Origin: Bacillus sp. V5-8f
GTDB lineage: Bacteria; Bacillota; Bacilli; Bacillales; DSM-1321
DNA length: 64,000 nt
Assembly: GCF_002863565.1 (NCBI RefSeq)
Contig: NZ_PGUW01000005.1
Location: forward strand, 372,001-436,000
Direction: 5' to 3'
Part shown: one piece after another, positions 1-8,217 of the stretch
Layout: the number at the start of each line of letters is the position of its first letter
Position numbering within the stretch: the stretch's first letter is position 1
Notes under the pieces: model-generated
Database searches by the model: none
What the model was told of the DNA's origin: nothing
What the model saw: only the letters and a program-made list of their open reading frames with translations
Position numbers and translations under genes: made by a program

Positions 1-411
1 GTTTTTTATATATCCATCCTTTTCGGCACTTAACCTTTCATGGTTGATTTTCTTTAGGTCCCCGCCGTTGCTGTTGATTAAATCGTTTGTTCCGATAAAA
101 ACAATGAAATAATCGGCTTTATCAAGCTTGCTTTTGATGCGGGCATCTGAAAGCTGCTTCAAAACTCCCTCTGTTTCCTGACCAGTAATTCCATAGTTCC
201 AGACTCTGAATTTTTCTTTGCTGCTCGGTTCATTCAGTGCATTTTCCAAACCATCGACATATCCTTCCCCGTTTTTATCACCATAGCCGAACGTGAGTGA
301 ATCACCCAACGCCATAATAATCGGATCATTCTTCTTTGCTTGAGATTGAAAAGAAAACCAAACTACAGAGATTACTATAAATATGATTAATACAATCGAT
401 AATTTCTTCAT
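1..411 (-). CDS. SGNH/GDSL-family lipase/esterase-like protein (C-terminus beyond window)
   Basis: The gene runs off the left edge, so only about 137 N-terminal residues are visible. The ATG at 411 opens a hydrophobic N-terminal stretch that looks like a signal peptide or anchor (MKKLSIVLIIFIVISVVWF). It is followed by ALGDSLTFGYG, the block I motif of SGNH hydrolases with the nucleophile serine in GDSL context. Further on, the sequence FIGTNDL matches the GxND block III. The family hydrolyses ester or acyl bonds on lipids or polysaccharides, and the leader suggests an exported or membrane-anchored enzyme, as in the Bacillus YpmR-like group. The substrate cannot be told. The catalytic Asp/His block would lie outside the window. 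Confidence 0.8.
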   Translation of the reverse strand, partial: MKKLSIVLIIFIVISVVWFSFQSQAKKNDPIIMALGDSLTFGYGDKNGEGYVDGLENALNEPSSKEKFRVWNYGITGQETEGVLKQLSDARIKSKLDKADYFIVFIGTNDLINSNGGDLKKINHERLSAEKDGYIKN

Positions 412-530
412 GACAGACTCCTTTACTATTATTCCGGTATACGAAACCCAATTTGTTATACCCGAAAAGAGAGTCCGCTTAACACATCGATGGCTCGAGT
501 GTCACAACTACACAGATGCGTACCTGTGCA

Positions 531-563
531 TAAAAAATGCTGTCCTGCATGAAGCAAGACAGC
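531..563 (-). terminator. Terminator after the Spo0E-like gene
   Basis: A 10-bp hairpin (arms 539-548 and 554-563) has a G-T wobble when read on the minus strand and is followed on that strand by TTTTTT. It lies 34 nt beyond the stop of the small Spo0E-like gene. Confidence 0.65.
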
Positions 564-596
564 TCTTTTTCCAATTTATATGTATCAATTTCCTAA

Positions 597-770
597 TTAA
601 CAAACTTTGGAATAAGTGTGTTTTCCAAATAAAAATGCATTCATCAATTCATCTAGTTCCTGACTTGCCTTTATTGTATCTGGGCTAGTGAAGCCAGAAG
701 CATGTGCCAAGTTTATCATTTCTTCCCTCTTTTGCTCTATCTCTATTAGTATGTACTCCGCCAGTACCAT
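597..770 (-). CDS. Spo0E-family aspartyl-phosphate phosphatase (57 aa)
   Basis: This small reading frame encodes a 57-residue peptide of the Spo0E type. Spo0E-like phosphatases are small two-helix proteins that dephosphorylate Spo0A~P and so delay sporulation. The visible signature is a first helix with IEIEQKREEMINLA, a short turn, and a second helix with SQELDELMNAF; SQELD is the family motif that carries the catalytic region. The length is typical of the family. The start is ATG at 768-770, preceded on the minus strand by AAAGGAATTGGG. A hairpin terminator follows at 531-563, so it appears to be monocistronic. The exact target (Spo0A or another response regulator) is inferred from the family only. 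Confidence 0.85.
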   Translation of the reverse strand: MVLAEYILIEIEQKREEMINLAHASGFTSPDTIKASQELDELMNAFLFGKHTYSKVC

Positions 771-993
771 TATCCCAATTCCTTTCTATATTTCTATATA
801 TTAACAATGATTTTAATGGGAGAACAAAGAATACACAAGCCTTATTGCCCATAAAATTTGAACTTTTTGCGACAATGTGAGAATTCATTATACAGTTGCA
901 ATCTTCTTTATGTAAAAAGAACATAATCGGAAAGGAAAAAATCCACAAAACAACAATGGCAATCGCTGGCTATAATAGGTACGTGAGCCAGGG
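771..993. other. Intergenic stretch with no recognisable gene
   Basis: Only short overlapping frames with no family resemblance are present. It presumably holds the promoters of the Spo0E-like gene (leftward) and of the toxin-like locus (rightward). Confidence 0.4.
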
Positions 994-1020
994 TTTCCTT
1001 TCCAATCAACATGATATAAT
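994..1020 (+). promoter_or_regulatory. Extended -10 promoter of the toxin-like locus
   Basis: TGATATAAT at 1012-1020 gives a perfect TATAAT with an upstream TG, an extended -10. The -35 (TTTCCT, 994-999) is poor and the spacing short, so recognition would rest on the extended -10. Confidence 0.45.
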
Positions 1021-1055
1021 AAAGGATCAATAGAATACGGTTTCTGAAGGGTGGT

Positions 1056-1083
1056 CATCATCCCCCTATGGAAGGGGGTGATG
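1056..1083 (+). promoter_or_regulatory. Hairpin sequestering the toxin ribosome binding site
   Basis: CATCATCCCCC (1056-1066) pairs with GGGGGTGATG (1074-1083) with one bulged base. This buries the strong AAGGGGGTGATG Shine-Dalgarno just upstream of the ATG at 1088. Occlusion of the SD is usual in type I toxin mRNAs. Confidence 0.55.
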
Positions 1084-1087
1084 CTGT

Positions 1088-1159
1088 ATGACAGTGTTTG
1101 AAGCGTTAATGCTTTACTTGTCTTTTACAAGCTTAATCGCGGGGGATCCTGTCAAATGA
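1088..1159 (+). CDS. Putative short holin-like type I toxin peptide (23 aa)
   Basis: A 23-codon frame starts MTVFEALML, the N-terminal signature of the Bacillus holin-like toxin group (Hol_Tox, related to TxpA/BsrG-type peptides). A very strong Shine-Dalgarno sits inside a hairpin. The normal family members continue into a full transmembrane helix with a basic tail. Here the frame ends early after SLIAGDPVK, so this may be a decayed or unusually short copy. Two strong hairpins follow (1168-1208 and 1256-1291), matching the architecture in which an antitoxin RNA is transcribed convergently over the toxin 3' end. The peptide is probable by motif and context; toxicity is inference. Confidence 0.5.
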   Translation: MTVFEALMLYLSFTSLIAGDPVK

Positions 1160-1167
1160 TCATAAAA

Positions 1168-1208
1168 AATAATCCACCTTTGAGCCTGCAAGCATAAGGT
1201 GGATTATT
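1168..1208. terminator. 13-bp perfect hairpin, probably an antitoxin/toxin RNA end
   Basis: AATAATCCACCTT (1168-1180) pairs perfectly with 1196-1208 over a 15-nt loop. The minus-strand side runs into ATTTTTTATG, so it could end an antisense RNA coming from the right. Confidence 0.6.
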
Positions 1209-1255
1209 TCCGCTTTTGTAGCTGATCGCCCTTCACAGGGGACCGTCTATTGCAT

Positions 1256-1291
1256 GACCGTTCGGTGTTACCAGCACCGGCGGTCTTTTTT
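1256..1291 (+). terminator. Terminator of the toxin-like mRNA
   Basis: GACCG..CGGTG pairs with CACCG..CGGTC (1256-1267 with 1275-1285) and is followed by TTTTTT. Confidence 0.7.
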
Positions 1292-1373
1292 AATGTATCA
1301 CTATTCTATTTGCATTATTCCCGAAACAAATGGATGATACCAATGAAAACATTATCGGCACAGCCAAAATTTC

Positions 1374-1397
1374 AAACCGCTCGTATACGGGCGGTTT
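1374..1397 (-). terminator. Terminator of niaP
   Basis: AAACCGC (1374-1380) pairs with GCGGTTT (1391-1397) just past the niaP stop. On the minus strand it is followed by an A/T-rich tract (GAAATTTTGG), which is not a clean T-run. Confidence 0.5.
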
Positions 1398-1404
1398 CTC
1401 CTTT

Positions 1405-2616
1405 TTACCCAGCGAGCTCCGTATTTTTTGTTTCTTTCCCAAAAATCCCAACAACTAGTGCGCCGATCAGCACGGCTATCGTAAAGATGGTAAAAATGTT
1501 TGTTACCGAAGAATTCTGCGCGACCATGTAACCGACCAAAAGAGGGCCAAGTATCCCGCCAATCCGGCCGACAGCCGCAGCCATTCCCGCACCTGTCCCC
1601 CGGATGGAAGTTGGATACTGCTCTGGTGTATAAGCATATAACGCGCCCCATGCTCCAAGATTGAAAAAAGAAAGAAAAATTCCAGAAATAATCAAGAAAG
1701 ACAATTCCTCGGCCGTTCCGAAAAAATATGCACTTATGGCTGTCCCTATCAAATAGGTTACCAGCACGAATTTTCTGCCCATCCTCTCAATAAACCACGC
1801 AGCGGTGAAATAGCCTGGGAGCTGCGCAAGCGTCATGATCAACACATATTGAAAGCTTTTGATCATGCTGAACCCCTTTAATGTCATCACACTTGGAAGC
1901 CACAAAAACATTCCATAATAAGAAAAGACTACACAAAACCAAAGGATCCATAGTGTAAGGGTTTGGCGCAGATGCTCTTTGGCCCACACACTCTTAATAT
2001 TATGCGAAATAGATGGCTTTTTTTCTTTTTGTTGGAAAACAAAACGCGGTGAATCCGGTAAATCCCTACGGATAAACAGTGCATATAACGCCGGTAAAGC
2101 ACTTAATAAAAGGGCAATCCGCCAGCCATATTCCGGAATGACGAAATACGAGATCAAAGCAGCAATGAGCCAGCCTACAGCCCAGAAACTTTCGAGCAAG
2201 ACTACAACCCGTCCTCTTCTTTCGGCCGGAACACTTTCAGAAACAAGGGTTGAGGCTACTGGGAGCTCCCCGCCAAGCCCCATTCCAATGAAGAATCTCA
2301 ATATTAAAAAGAGCGCAAAAGATGAAACCAAGGCCGACAGTCCGCTGCCTATCGAAAATAACAATAGTGTAATCATGAAAACAGCTTTTCTGCCAATCCG
2401 GTCAGCCAGAATTCCAAAAACAAACGCACCAGCCGCCATACCGATAGAATTCATGCTTCCAATCCATCCTACTTCCCCGGGTGAAAGGGCCCAATCCTGT
2501 GCAAGCGCAACCACAATAAAAGAAAGCATGCCGACATCCATAGCATCAAACATCCATCCCGTACCAGCTATGCCTAGTAGCTTGCGTTCTGAAATCGTTT
2601 TTTGTTTTTTGACCAT
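1405..2616 (-). CDS. niaP: Niacin transporter NiaP (MFS)
   Basis: A 403-residue major facilitator that I recognise as the Bacillus NiaP/YceI type, which imports nicotinate (and probably nicotinamide) for NAD salvage. It shows the aromatic-acid:H+ symporter style layout. A D-A-M-D motif in TM1 (about residues 24-27) is typical of substrate binding in this group. ADRIGRK between TM2 and TM3 (about 71-77) is the MFS signature loop, and RFFIGMGLGGELPVAST follows in TM4. Twelve hydrophobic segments fit the length. The ATG at 2616 has GGAGG 7 nt upstream. It is divergent from the neighbouring GGDEF/EAL gene and has its own terminator. I could not identify a NiaR box with certainty. Confidence 0.85.
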   Translation of the reverse strand: MVKKQKTISERKLLGIAGTGWMFDAMDVGMLSFIVVALAQDWALSPGEVGWIGSMNSIGMAAGAFVFGILADRIGRKAVFMITLLLFSIGSGLSALVSSFALFLILRFFIGMGLGGELPVASTLVSESVPAERRGRVVVLLESFWAVGWLIAALISYFVIPEYGWRIALLLSALPALYALFIRRDLPDSPRFVFQQKEKKPSISHNIKSVWAKEHLRQTLTLWILWFCVVFSYYGMFLWLPSVMTLKGFSMIKSFQYVLIMTLAQLPGYFTAAWFIERMGRKFVLVTYLIGTAISAYFFGTAEELSFLIISGIFLSFFNLGAWGALYAYTPEQYPTSIRGTGAGMAAAVGRIGGILGPLLVGYMVAQNSSVTNIFTIFTIAVLIGALVVGIFGKETKNTELAG

Positions 2617-2861
2617 AGTAACCTCCAGGTGCCCTAATCTCGAAAATAATCTCTCACCTATTTTACCTATTATTCCACATTTCTACTACTTAAAAAATTT
2701 TGATAGTCAGAAATTTTTTCCAAAATTACAAACTTTTCTGGTACAATAGCCTTACTTTCATCTGTAACTCTTGGAAAGAAATTAAGAGACAACGTTTCTC
2801 TCCTATCATCTTGATGCTTTTTCTGAAGAGCCGGGAGGTCATTCACATAAATATTTACTAT

Positions 2862-5222
2862 ATGATTGTTGCGGTCCTCTTTTCTATCCTTACTAGCTAT
2901 TTGTGTTTGTTTGAAAAACGACGTTTAGAAAAAGGCACTGAACTATTAACAAGGGCGATTGGAATCGGGATATCCTTTTGGATGGCACAAATATTTGTAT
3001 CCCTTTCTTTTCAATTGCAAACCAGTTTATACTACATAGCTGTTTATTTTCCGTTTTTTATGCTGATAGGTATAATTACCTCATTTTTTTTACTTAGGTC
3101 TATGAAACAACAACAGCTTCGAAAAAACGGCAGGTTCATACCGATTATGCTTGCAGTTATCGCCATGATCTCTCTTGTCTATTTCGCCCTGGCATATCTT
3201 CATTTTGCCGATTTCCTATCACTGCAGATTAGCCGGCTGGCCATAACCCTCCTGTTTATTACAGGGGTAACCATGGCAGGAGTGAAATTCATGATTCAGT
3301 TCACTCGTGAACAACGCAGCAGGCTTGCTTTTATATGGAAATTGGCGGGTTCTGTTACGTCGGGAATTGCTTTAGCAGGCCTTCCGTATTTAATGATTTT
3401 TTCTACAACCAATTTAGAAACATGGTTTGAAAATAATATTAGCGGCATCCCATTGATTCTTTATTGTTTTCAGTTGTTGATTATGATTTTGTTATTCGTG
3501 CTTCCCGATTTATTAAGGGAAAAGCAAATTGTTGAGCAGGAAAAAAGAATGGAGGAACACATACATAACTATGAAGCTTTGTTTAATCACCATCCGAACC
3601 CCGTGTTCCTGGTTGGCAAGGATGGAAACTTCCTGACCGCCAACCGCGAATTCATTTCCTGGTCAAAGATTCCCAAAGAATCTATCATCGGAAAGAATAT
3701 ATTAGACTTTGTCGCAGAAAAAGATATCAAAAAAGCAATAGGGTATATGGAGAATTCCTTCAAAGGGAATGCAAACCATTTTGAGATATCAGGAATCAGT
3801 GCCGAGAGAAAAATATATGAAACACGCGTTACATCGATTCCAATGTGGAGCAACGAGCAGATAACAGGTGTTTATGGAATCGTGCAGGACATCACAAAAG
3901 CAAAGGCCAATGAGAAAAAAATTACATATCTCGCCTATCATGATGAATTAACAGGATTACCAACACGCCGTGCTTTCTTTGAAAAAATTAGCTCCCTCGA
4001 GGCTTCCTATCAAACGAAAGGCAATGAATTTTCAGTTTTATATATTGATCTGGATAAATTTAAAGAGCTAAACGACCTTTTTGGCCATTCTTTTGGCGAT
4101 GAAGCATTGAAAGAGGCTGTATTGCGCATTAAGCAGTGTTTACCAGAACGTACTTTCCTAGCAAGGATGGGCGGGGATGAGTTTAGCCTCCTTCTCCCCG
4201 GATTAACTGAACATGATGACATTGGCAAAATTGCGGCCAGCATCGTTGAAACAATCAGAAAACCGTTTATTATCAGCAAACATGAATACGTTCTCACGGC
4301 AAGTGTAGGTGCGGCTATATATCCAGAGCACGGCATTAGTCAGGAAAGCATTGTAAAAAGTGCTGATACCGCTATGTACTATGCAAAGGAACATGGCAAA
4401 AACAACTATAAAATCTTTACTGACGAACTTGAACAAAGCAGCAAACGAAAATATATTGTTAGCAATGAATTGCGAAGTGCAATCGTTAAAAAAGAGTTTG
4501 AAGTGCATTACCAGCCGAAGGTAACGCTGACCTCCGGCGAAATTTCAGGTGCAGAGGCCTTGGTCCGCTGGATTCATCCGGAAATCGGTATTGTTGGCCC
4601 AAACGAGTTCATTCCAATAGCCGAAGAAAATGGATTGATCATTGAAATTGAGGATATTGTCATTGAAAGGGTTTTCCGGCAGCTAAAGTCGTGGAAGGAT
4701 GAACACACAAAACCACTGCCGATTGCAATTAACCTATCGCAGCGCCATTTTTACCAGGAAAATATTGTCGATAAATTCAAGTCTTTTCTTGATGAATATG
4801 AGCTTGATCCAAATTTACTGGAAATAGAAATTACGGAAACGATCATGATGGATCAAAATCCTGCTGTTATTAACCGATTGCACGGACTTCGGGATCTTGG
4901 CATAAAAATCAGCATGGATGACTTTGGGACTGGCTACAGTTCACTCAGCTATATACAAAGGCTCCCGATTGATAAGCTAAAGATCGACCGTTCATTTATC
5001 ACAGATCTTTCAAACAATGAAGACAGCCAGGCAATCGTTTCTCTCATTCTTTCCATGGCTGAGTACCTGAACCTCGAAGTTGTTGCAGAGGGCATTGAAG
5101 ACCAAAGTCAGCTGAAATTCCTCCAAGACCTCAAATGCAGTGAAGGCCAGGGATTCCTGTTCAGCAAGCCGCTTGCCATAAATGACTTTCAGAAACTACT
5201 GAAACAAACAGCGAACGTATGA
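2862..5222 (+). CDS. Membrane PAS-GGDEF-EAL c-di-GMP enzyme (DgcW/YkoW-like)
   Basis: A bifunctional-looking cyclic-di-GMP protein of about 786 residues. The N-terminal ~225 residues are a membrane sensor of several hydrophobic helices, positioned like the MHYT sensor of Bacillus YkoW but without clear MHYT motifs. A PAS domain follows (from about 236, YEALFNHHPNPVFLV). Next is a diguanylate cyclase domain with intact MGGDEF (about 435-440), then an EAL phosphodiesterase domain. The EAL domain has EALVRW (about 564), EIEITE, DDFGTGYSSL, KIDRSFI and VAEGIE, so both active sites look complete. The reading frame extends upstream to 2700. I prefer the ATG at 2862, which begins the first membrane helix. 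A GGGAGG lies 24 nt upstream, too far for that ATG, so the true start is uncertain. A terminator follows. Confidence 0.85.
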   Translation: MIVAVLFSILTSYLCLFEKRRLEKGTELLTRAIGIGISFWMAQIFVSLSFQLQTSLYYIAVYFPFFMLIGIITSFFLLRSMKQQQLRKNGRFIPIMLAVIAMISLVYFALAYLHFADFLSLQISRLAITLLFITGVTMAGVKFMIQFTREQRSRLAFIWKLAGSVTSGIALAGLPYLMIFSTTNLETWFENNISGIPLILYCFQLLIMILLFVLPDLLREKQIVEQEKRMEEHIHNYEALFNHHPNPVFLVGKDGNFLTANREFISWSKIPKESIIGKNILDFVAEKDIKKAIGYMENSFKGNANHFEISGISAERKIYETRVTSIPMWSNEQITGVYGIVQDITKAKANEKKITYLAYHDELTGLPTRRAFFEKISSLEASYQTKGNEFSVLYIDLDKFKELNDLFGHSFGDEALKEAVLRIKQCLPERTFLARMGGDEFSLLLPGLTEHDDIGKIAASIVETIRKPFIISKHEYVLTASVGAAIYPEHGISQESIVKSADTAMYYAKEHGKNNYKIFTDELEQSSKRKYIVSNELRSAIVKKEFEVHYQPKVTLTSGEISGAEALVRWIHPEIGIVGPNEFIPIAEENGLIIEIEDIVIERVFRQLKSWKDEHTKPLPIAINLSQRHFYQENIVDKFKSFLDEYELDPNLLEIEITETIMMDQNPAVINRLHGLRDLGIKISMDDFGTGYSSLSYIQRLPIDKLKIDRSFITDLSNNEDSQAIVSLILSMAEYLNLEVVAEGIEDQSQLKFLQDLKCSEGQGFLFSKPLAINDFQKLLKQTANV

Positions 5223-5224
5223 CC

Positions 5225-5267
5225 AAAGAACAAGTGATGGAGCCTTAGCCTTCACTTGTTCTTTTTT
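5225..5267 (+). terminator. Terminator of the GGDEF/EAL gene
   Basis: A perfect 13-bp stem (AAAGAACAAGTGA, 5225-5237, with 5252-5264) is followed by a T-run. Confidence 0.85.
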
Positions 5268-5303
5268 GATTAACGCCGATGGGATATTTGGTGTGACTTT
5301 CGA

Positions 5304-5465
5304 TTTGTTGTAAACATGCGTAAATAGCTAGGCCAACATTCGGGTTTGTTGGGTACATTCCAGATGTTGCGAAAGAACCGGGTTTGTTGCAAAATTCCGG
5401 ATTGCGTTGCGAACGCCCTAGGTTTGTTGCAACATCCCACATTTCATTAGAAAAGAGTTTGTTGC
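5304..5465. repeat. Degenerate TTTGTTGCA-type repeat array
   Basis: TTTGTTG recurs at 5304, 5345, 5393, 5423 and 5458, with weaker copies (GATGTTG 5363, TGCGTTG 5403) between. It is often followed by CAACAT or CAAAATTCCGG. The spacings are near multiples of ten. The array lies in the gap between the convergent GGDEF/EAL and helD genes. No open frame, hairpin or known element explains it. Confidence 0.6.
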
Positions 5466-5517
5466 AAAATATTGGAATCAATTATGACCGGTTTGTGTGT
5501 TTAATTTTTATCGTTTC

Positions 5518-7866
5518 CTATAGACAACCATTTTTCCAACTTTTTCTCTCATATAAATCGGCAGAAATTCCTTCAAGGAATGGAGTAATCTCGCCCGGAC
5601 TGCAGATATAAAGCTCGTGCATCGCCCTTGTGCATGCTGTATAGAAAAGCCTCCGTTCACTTTCCTTTTCGTAGCTTGCCCGCGAACCGTCATAAATGAT
5701 AACGGCATCAAATTCGATTCCCTTTGCTAAATAGCATGGAATGACCACTACTCCCGCTTCGTAATTCGTTTTCCCTTTTCCAATCAGTCTTACCTGCATA
5801 ATGTCACTTAAGTGAGTATACGCCTCTTTACTTTCGGCTGCAGTTTTGCATATGATGGCGATCGTTTGATGACCTAGCGACTTCAGATGAGTAATCACAG
5901 AAGCCAAACAATGAGTGATTTCCCTCTTTTCTGTAACTTCCACAACGACGGGCTTATTTCCATGCCTATTAAAAGGCTGTATGTCATTTCCCCCATTAGT
6001 CAGCATATCCCGGGTAAATTCCACAAGTTCACGCGTAGAACGGTAGCTTCTCGTCAAAACGATTTTTTCTGTTTCCTCGTCTTTATATAAGGTCTTCAAC
6101 ACATCGAGCCCCTCTTCATTTCCATGCGCAAAGATCGTTTGATTCAAATCACCAAGTACAGTCATTTTGCTTCGCGGGAACAATCTTTTTATAAAAGCAA
6201 ACTGGAATGGCGAGTAATCCTGGGCTTCATCAATGAAAACATGGCGAATCAAGGTGTTGGTTTTAAAACCTAACAACTTCTCTTTGAAAAATAAATAAGG
6301 AGTGGCATCTTCATAATAAAGTTCACCGGCATCAAGCTTTGTCACCGTATCTTTGCTGATTTGTCCCCAATCCTCCGCTATACCAGACGCCGCTTTCCCC
6401 AGAAAAAGTTTACGGTAAAGTTCAGCAACATCAAGGAAAGCAAATTCTTTTACCTTTTTATAAAGCGGACGATACCGCCTTTTTACAACTGAAGCTGCCA
6501 ACACCTGCTGCTCCTGATCAAAATCATCAAAACTATCCTGTTCCGCTTGTTTGTTTTTATTGACCTTTTGATAGCTTTTCATATACTCTTCTTTGCTTAA
6601 GTATTGGATTTCTTCTTCGACCCAGGACTTCTTCATCTCTTTTTTCTCATAGTGCCTGAGCTCCTTTTTTAGCCATTCGGAAACTAGCAACAGCCTGTTC
6701 GGGATGGGCAGGGTAAGGCTTAGTCCGTAAAAATGGTCATGGATGGATTGAGCAGAAACCAGGATTTTCTTCCTGAACATGACATCCTTAAAAATAAGCC
6801 CGGCTTCCATTAATGAATTATAATAATCTTCAATCATTTCCAGGAAGCCAAGAGAAGATTTAACAGCAATCCCTTTGAGCCTCGATTCATAGCCGGGCTG
6901 ATCGTTAGATGCCAGTACGAATTCCGTTTGCGCAAATACATCTTCTACGTTAAATTCGTCATCAAGCATTTTCTCGATATATTGCTGGAGGGTACTTTGC
7001 TGCATATTTTCCTCCCCAAGTTCGGGAAGAACATTGGCAATATAGCTGTTGAATAGGGGGTTTGGTGAGAACAATAAAATGTGATCCGCAGTAAGTCGCT
7101 CCCGATACCGGTAAATAAGATAGGCCACACGCTGGAGCGCTGCAGAAGTTTTCCCGCTGCCAGCGGCACCCTGGACAACAAGCAAACGCTTGCCCTCACT
7201 TCGAATGATAAGGTTTTGTTCTCTTTGGATAGTAGCCACGATGCTTTTCATTTGGGCATTAGCCTGGCCTCCAAGAACCTCCTGAAGCAGTTCATCTCCT
7301 ATGGTGACCCCAGTATCGAATACACTGATCAGTTTCCCTTTCCGTATGATATACTGCCTCTTTAATTCAACGCGTCCAGTTATCTTGCCAAAGGGGGCTT
7401 GATATTCTGCAGGCCCAATCGAGTAATCATAATAAACGCTTGAAATGGGAGCCCGCCAGTCATGGACCAGGAATGCTTCCGATTCTTCATCATAAAAGGA
7501 ACCAATTCCTATATAGATGCTTTCTACTTCTTCCTCTCCATGTTCGATAAAGTCGATTCTCCCAAAATAAGGAGAATTTCTTAATCTATCGAGAATATGT
7601 AGCTGTTTAGTGGAATGACGATGCCTGCGCTCCCTTTCACTAAGCAGCTCTGATTGCTGCTTGATGCTCGTAAATGTTTCACCGATATCATCAGGATGAT
7701 CAAGGTTTACCGTCACATCCTCCCAAAAGTGCTTTCTGATAGCAACGATTTCATCACTTGCTCCTACGATTTCCTTTTGCAACACTTGTATTTGTTTCGT
7801 CACCTTATCAGTAACCTCATCCACCCGTTTTTGTTCCTTTTCCAGTCCCACTTCCCGCTCACTCAT
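5518..7866 (-). CDS. helD: RNA polymerase recycling helicase HelD
   Basis: A 782-residue superfamily 1 (UvrD/Rep-like) ATPase that matches Bacillus HelD in length and organisation. HelD binds core RNA polymerase, prises open the DNA and RNA channels and releases stalled enzyme from nucleic acid. The N-terminal ~100 residues are a charged coiled-coil arm, used in HelD to reach the secondary channel. The Walker A motif GAAGSGKT lies at about 233-240. The Walker B region VFIDEAQDYSPFQ lies at about 570, and later motifs include LTRSYRSTREL and KGIEFDAVIIYD. The ATG at 7866 has AAAAGGAGAG upstream. It appears to be monocistronic. No obvious terminator was seen before the repeat array at 5304-5465. 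Confidence 0.92.
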   Translation of the reverse strand: MSEREVGLEKEQKRVDEVTDKVTKQIQVLQKEIVGASDEIVAIRKHFWEDVTVNLDHPDDIGETFTSIKQQSELLSERERRHRHSTKQLHILDRLRNSPYFGRIDFIEHGEEEVESIYIGIGSFYDEESEAFLVHDWRAPISSVYYDYSIGPAEYQAPFGKITGRVELKRQYIIRKGKLISVFDTGVTIGDELLQEVLGGQANAQMKSIVATIQREQNLIIRSEGKRLLVVQGAAGSGKTSAALQRVAYLIYRYRERLTADHILLFSPNPLFNSYIANVLPELGEENMQQSTLQQYIEKMLDDEFNVEDVFAQTEFVLASNDQPGYESRLKGIAVKSSLGFLEMIEDYYNSLMEAGLIFKDVMFRKKILVSAQSIHDHFYGLSLTLPIPNRLLLVSEWLKKELRHYEKKEMKKSWVEEEIQYLSKEEYMKSYQKVNKNKQAEQDSFDDFDQEQQVLAASVVKRRYRPLYKKVKEFAFLDVAELYRKLFLGKAASGIAEDWGQISKDTVTKLDAGELYYEDATPYLFFKEKLLGFKTNTLIRHVFIDEAQDYSPFQFAFIKRLFPRSKMTVLGDLNQTIFAHGNEEGLDVLKTLYKDEETEKIVLTRSYRSTRELVEFTRDMLTNGGNDIQPFNRHGNKPVVVEVTEKREITHCLASVITHLKSLGHQTIAIICKTAAESKEAYTHLSDIMQVRLIGKGKTNYEAGVVVIPCYLAKGIEFDAVIIYDGSRASYEKESERRLFYTACTRAMHELYICSPGEITPFLEGISADLYERKSWKNGCL

Positions 7867-8102
7867 ACAATCTCTCCTTTTAACACTTGTGGCTTCGATT
7901 CTTTACACACTAAATGAAACAATTTTATAAGTACATTTCCCCGTATACAAAGGACATATAGATATATATTACCTTCAAATGGAAAAATTTGAAACTTTGT
8001 TGAGGGTACCGCTTCTAGTATAGATCTCATATCTGGATTTATTTATACCTTCTTATCCATGATTACTGTCTCTTGCTGTTGTAATCTGTCGGTAGTTATT
8101 AA

Positions 8103-8131
8103 TTGAAAATTAAAAATAATTTGTTTATGAT
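8103..8131 (+). promoter_or_regulatory. Sigma-A promoter of dhaS
   Basis: TTGAAA (8103-8108), a 17-nt spacer and TATGAT (8126-8131) form a good sigma-A promoter 87 nt upstream of the dhaS start. Confidence 0.7.
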
Positions 8132-8143
8132 AATGGTTGAGAG

Positions 8144-8157
8144 TGCAAACGGTTACA
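8144..8157 (+). promoter_or_regulatory. cre-like CcpA site in the dhaS leader
   Basis: TGCAAACGGTTACA fits the cre consensus TGWAANCGNTNWCA with one mismatch. It lies just downstream of the -10, a roadblock or repression position. Confidence 0.65.
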
Positions 8158-8217
8158 AGCTCTTGACTTTCAACATGATTTGGGCAGATACCATTACGAC
8201 TATTCGAGGAGGTATTT

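Noticed and set aside
685-948. 87-aa minus-strand frame overlapping the Spo0E-like gene
   Set aside because: The Spo0E-family frame in the same place has a clear SQELD signature and ribosome site; this one has neither.
7940-7952. GTATACAAA half-site upstream of helD resembling the GntR operator
   Set aside because: Only half of the palindrome is present and helD has no link to the module, so coincidence is more likely.
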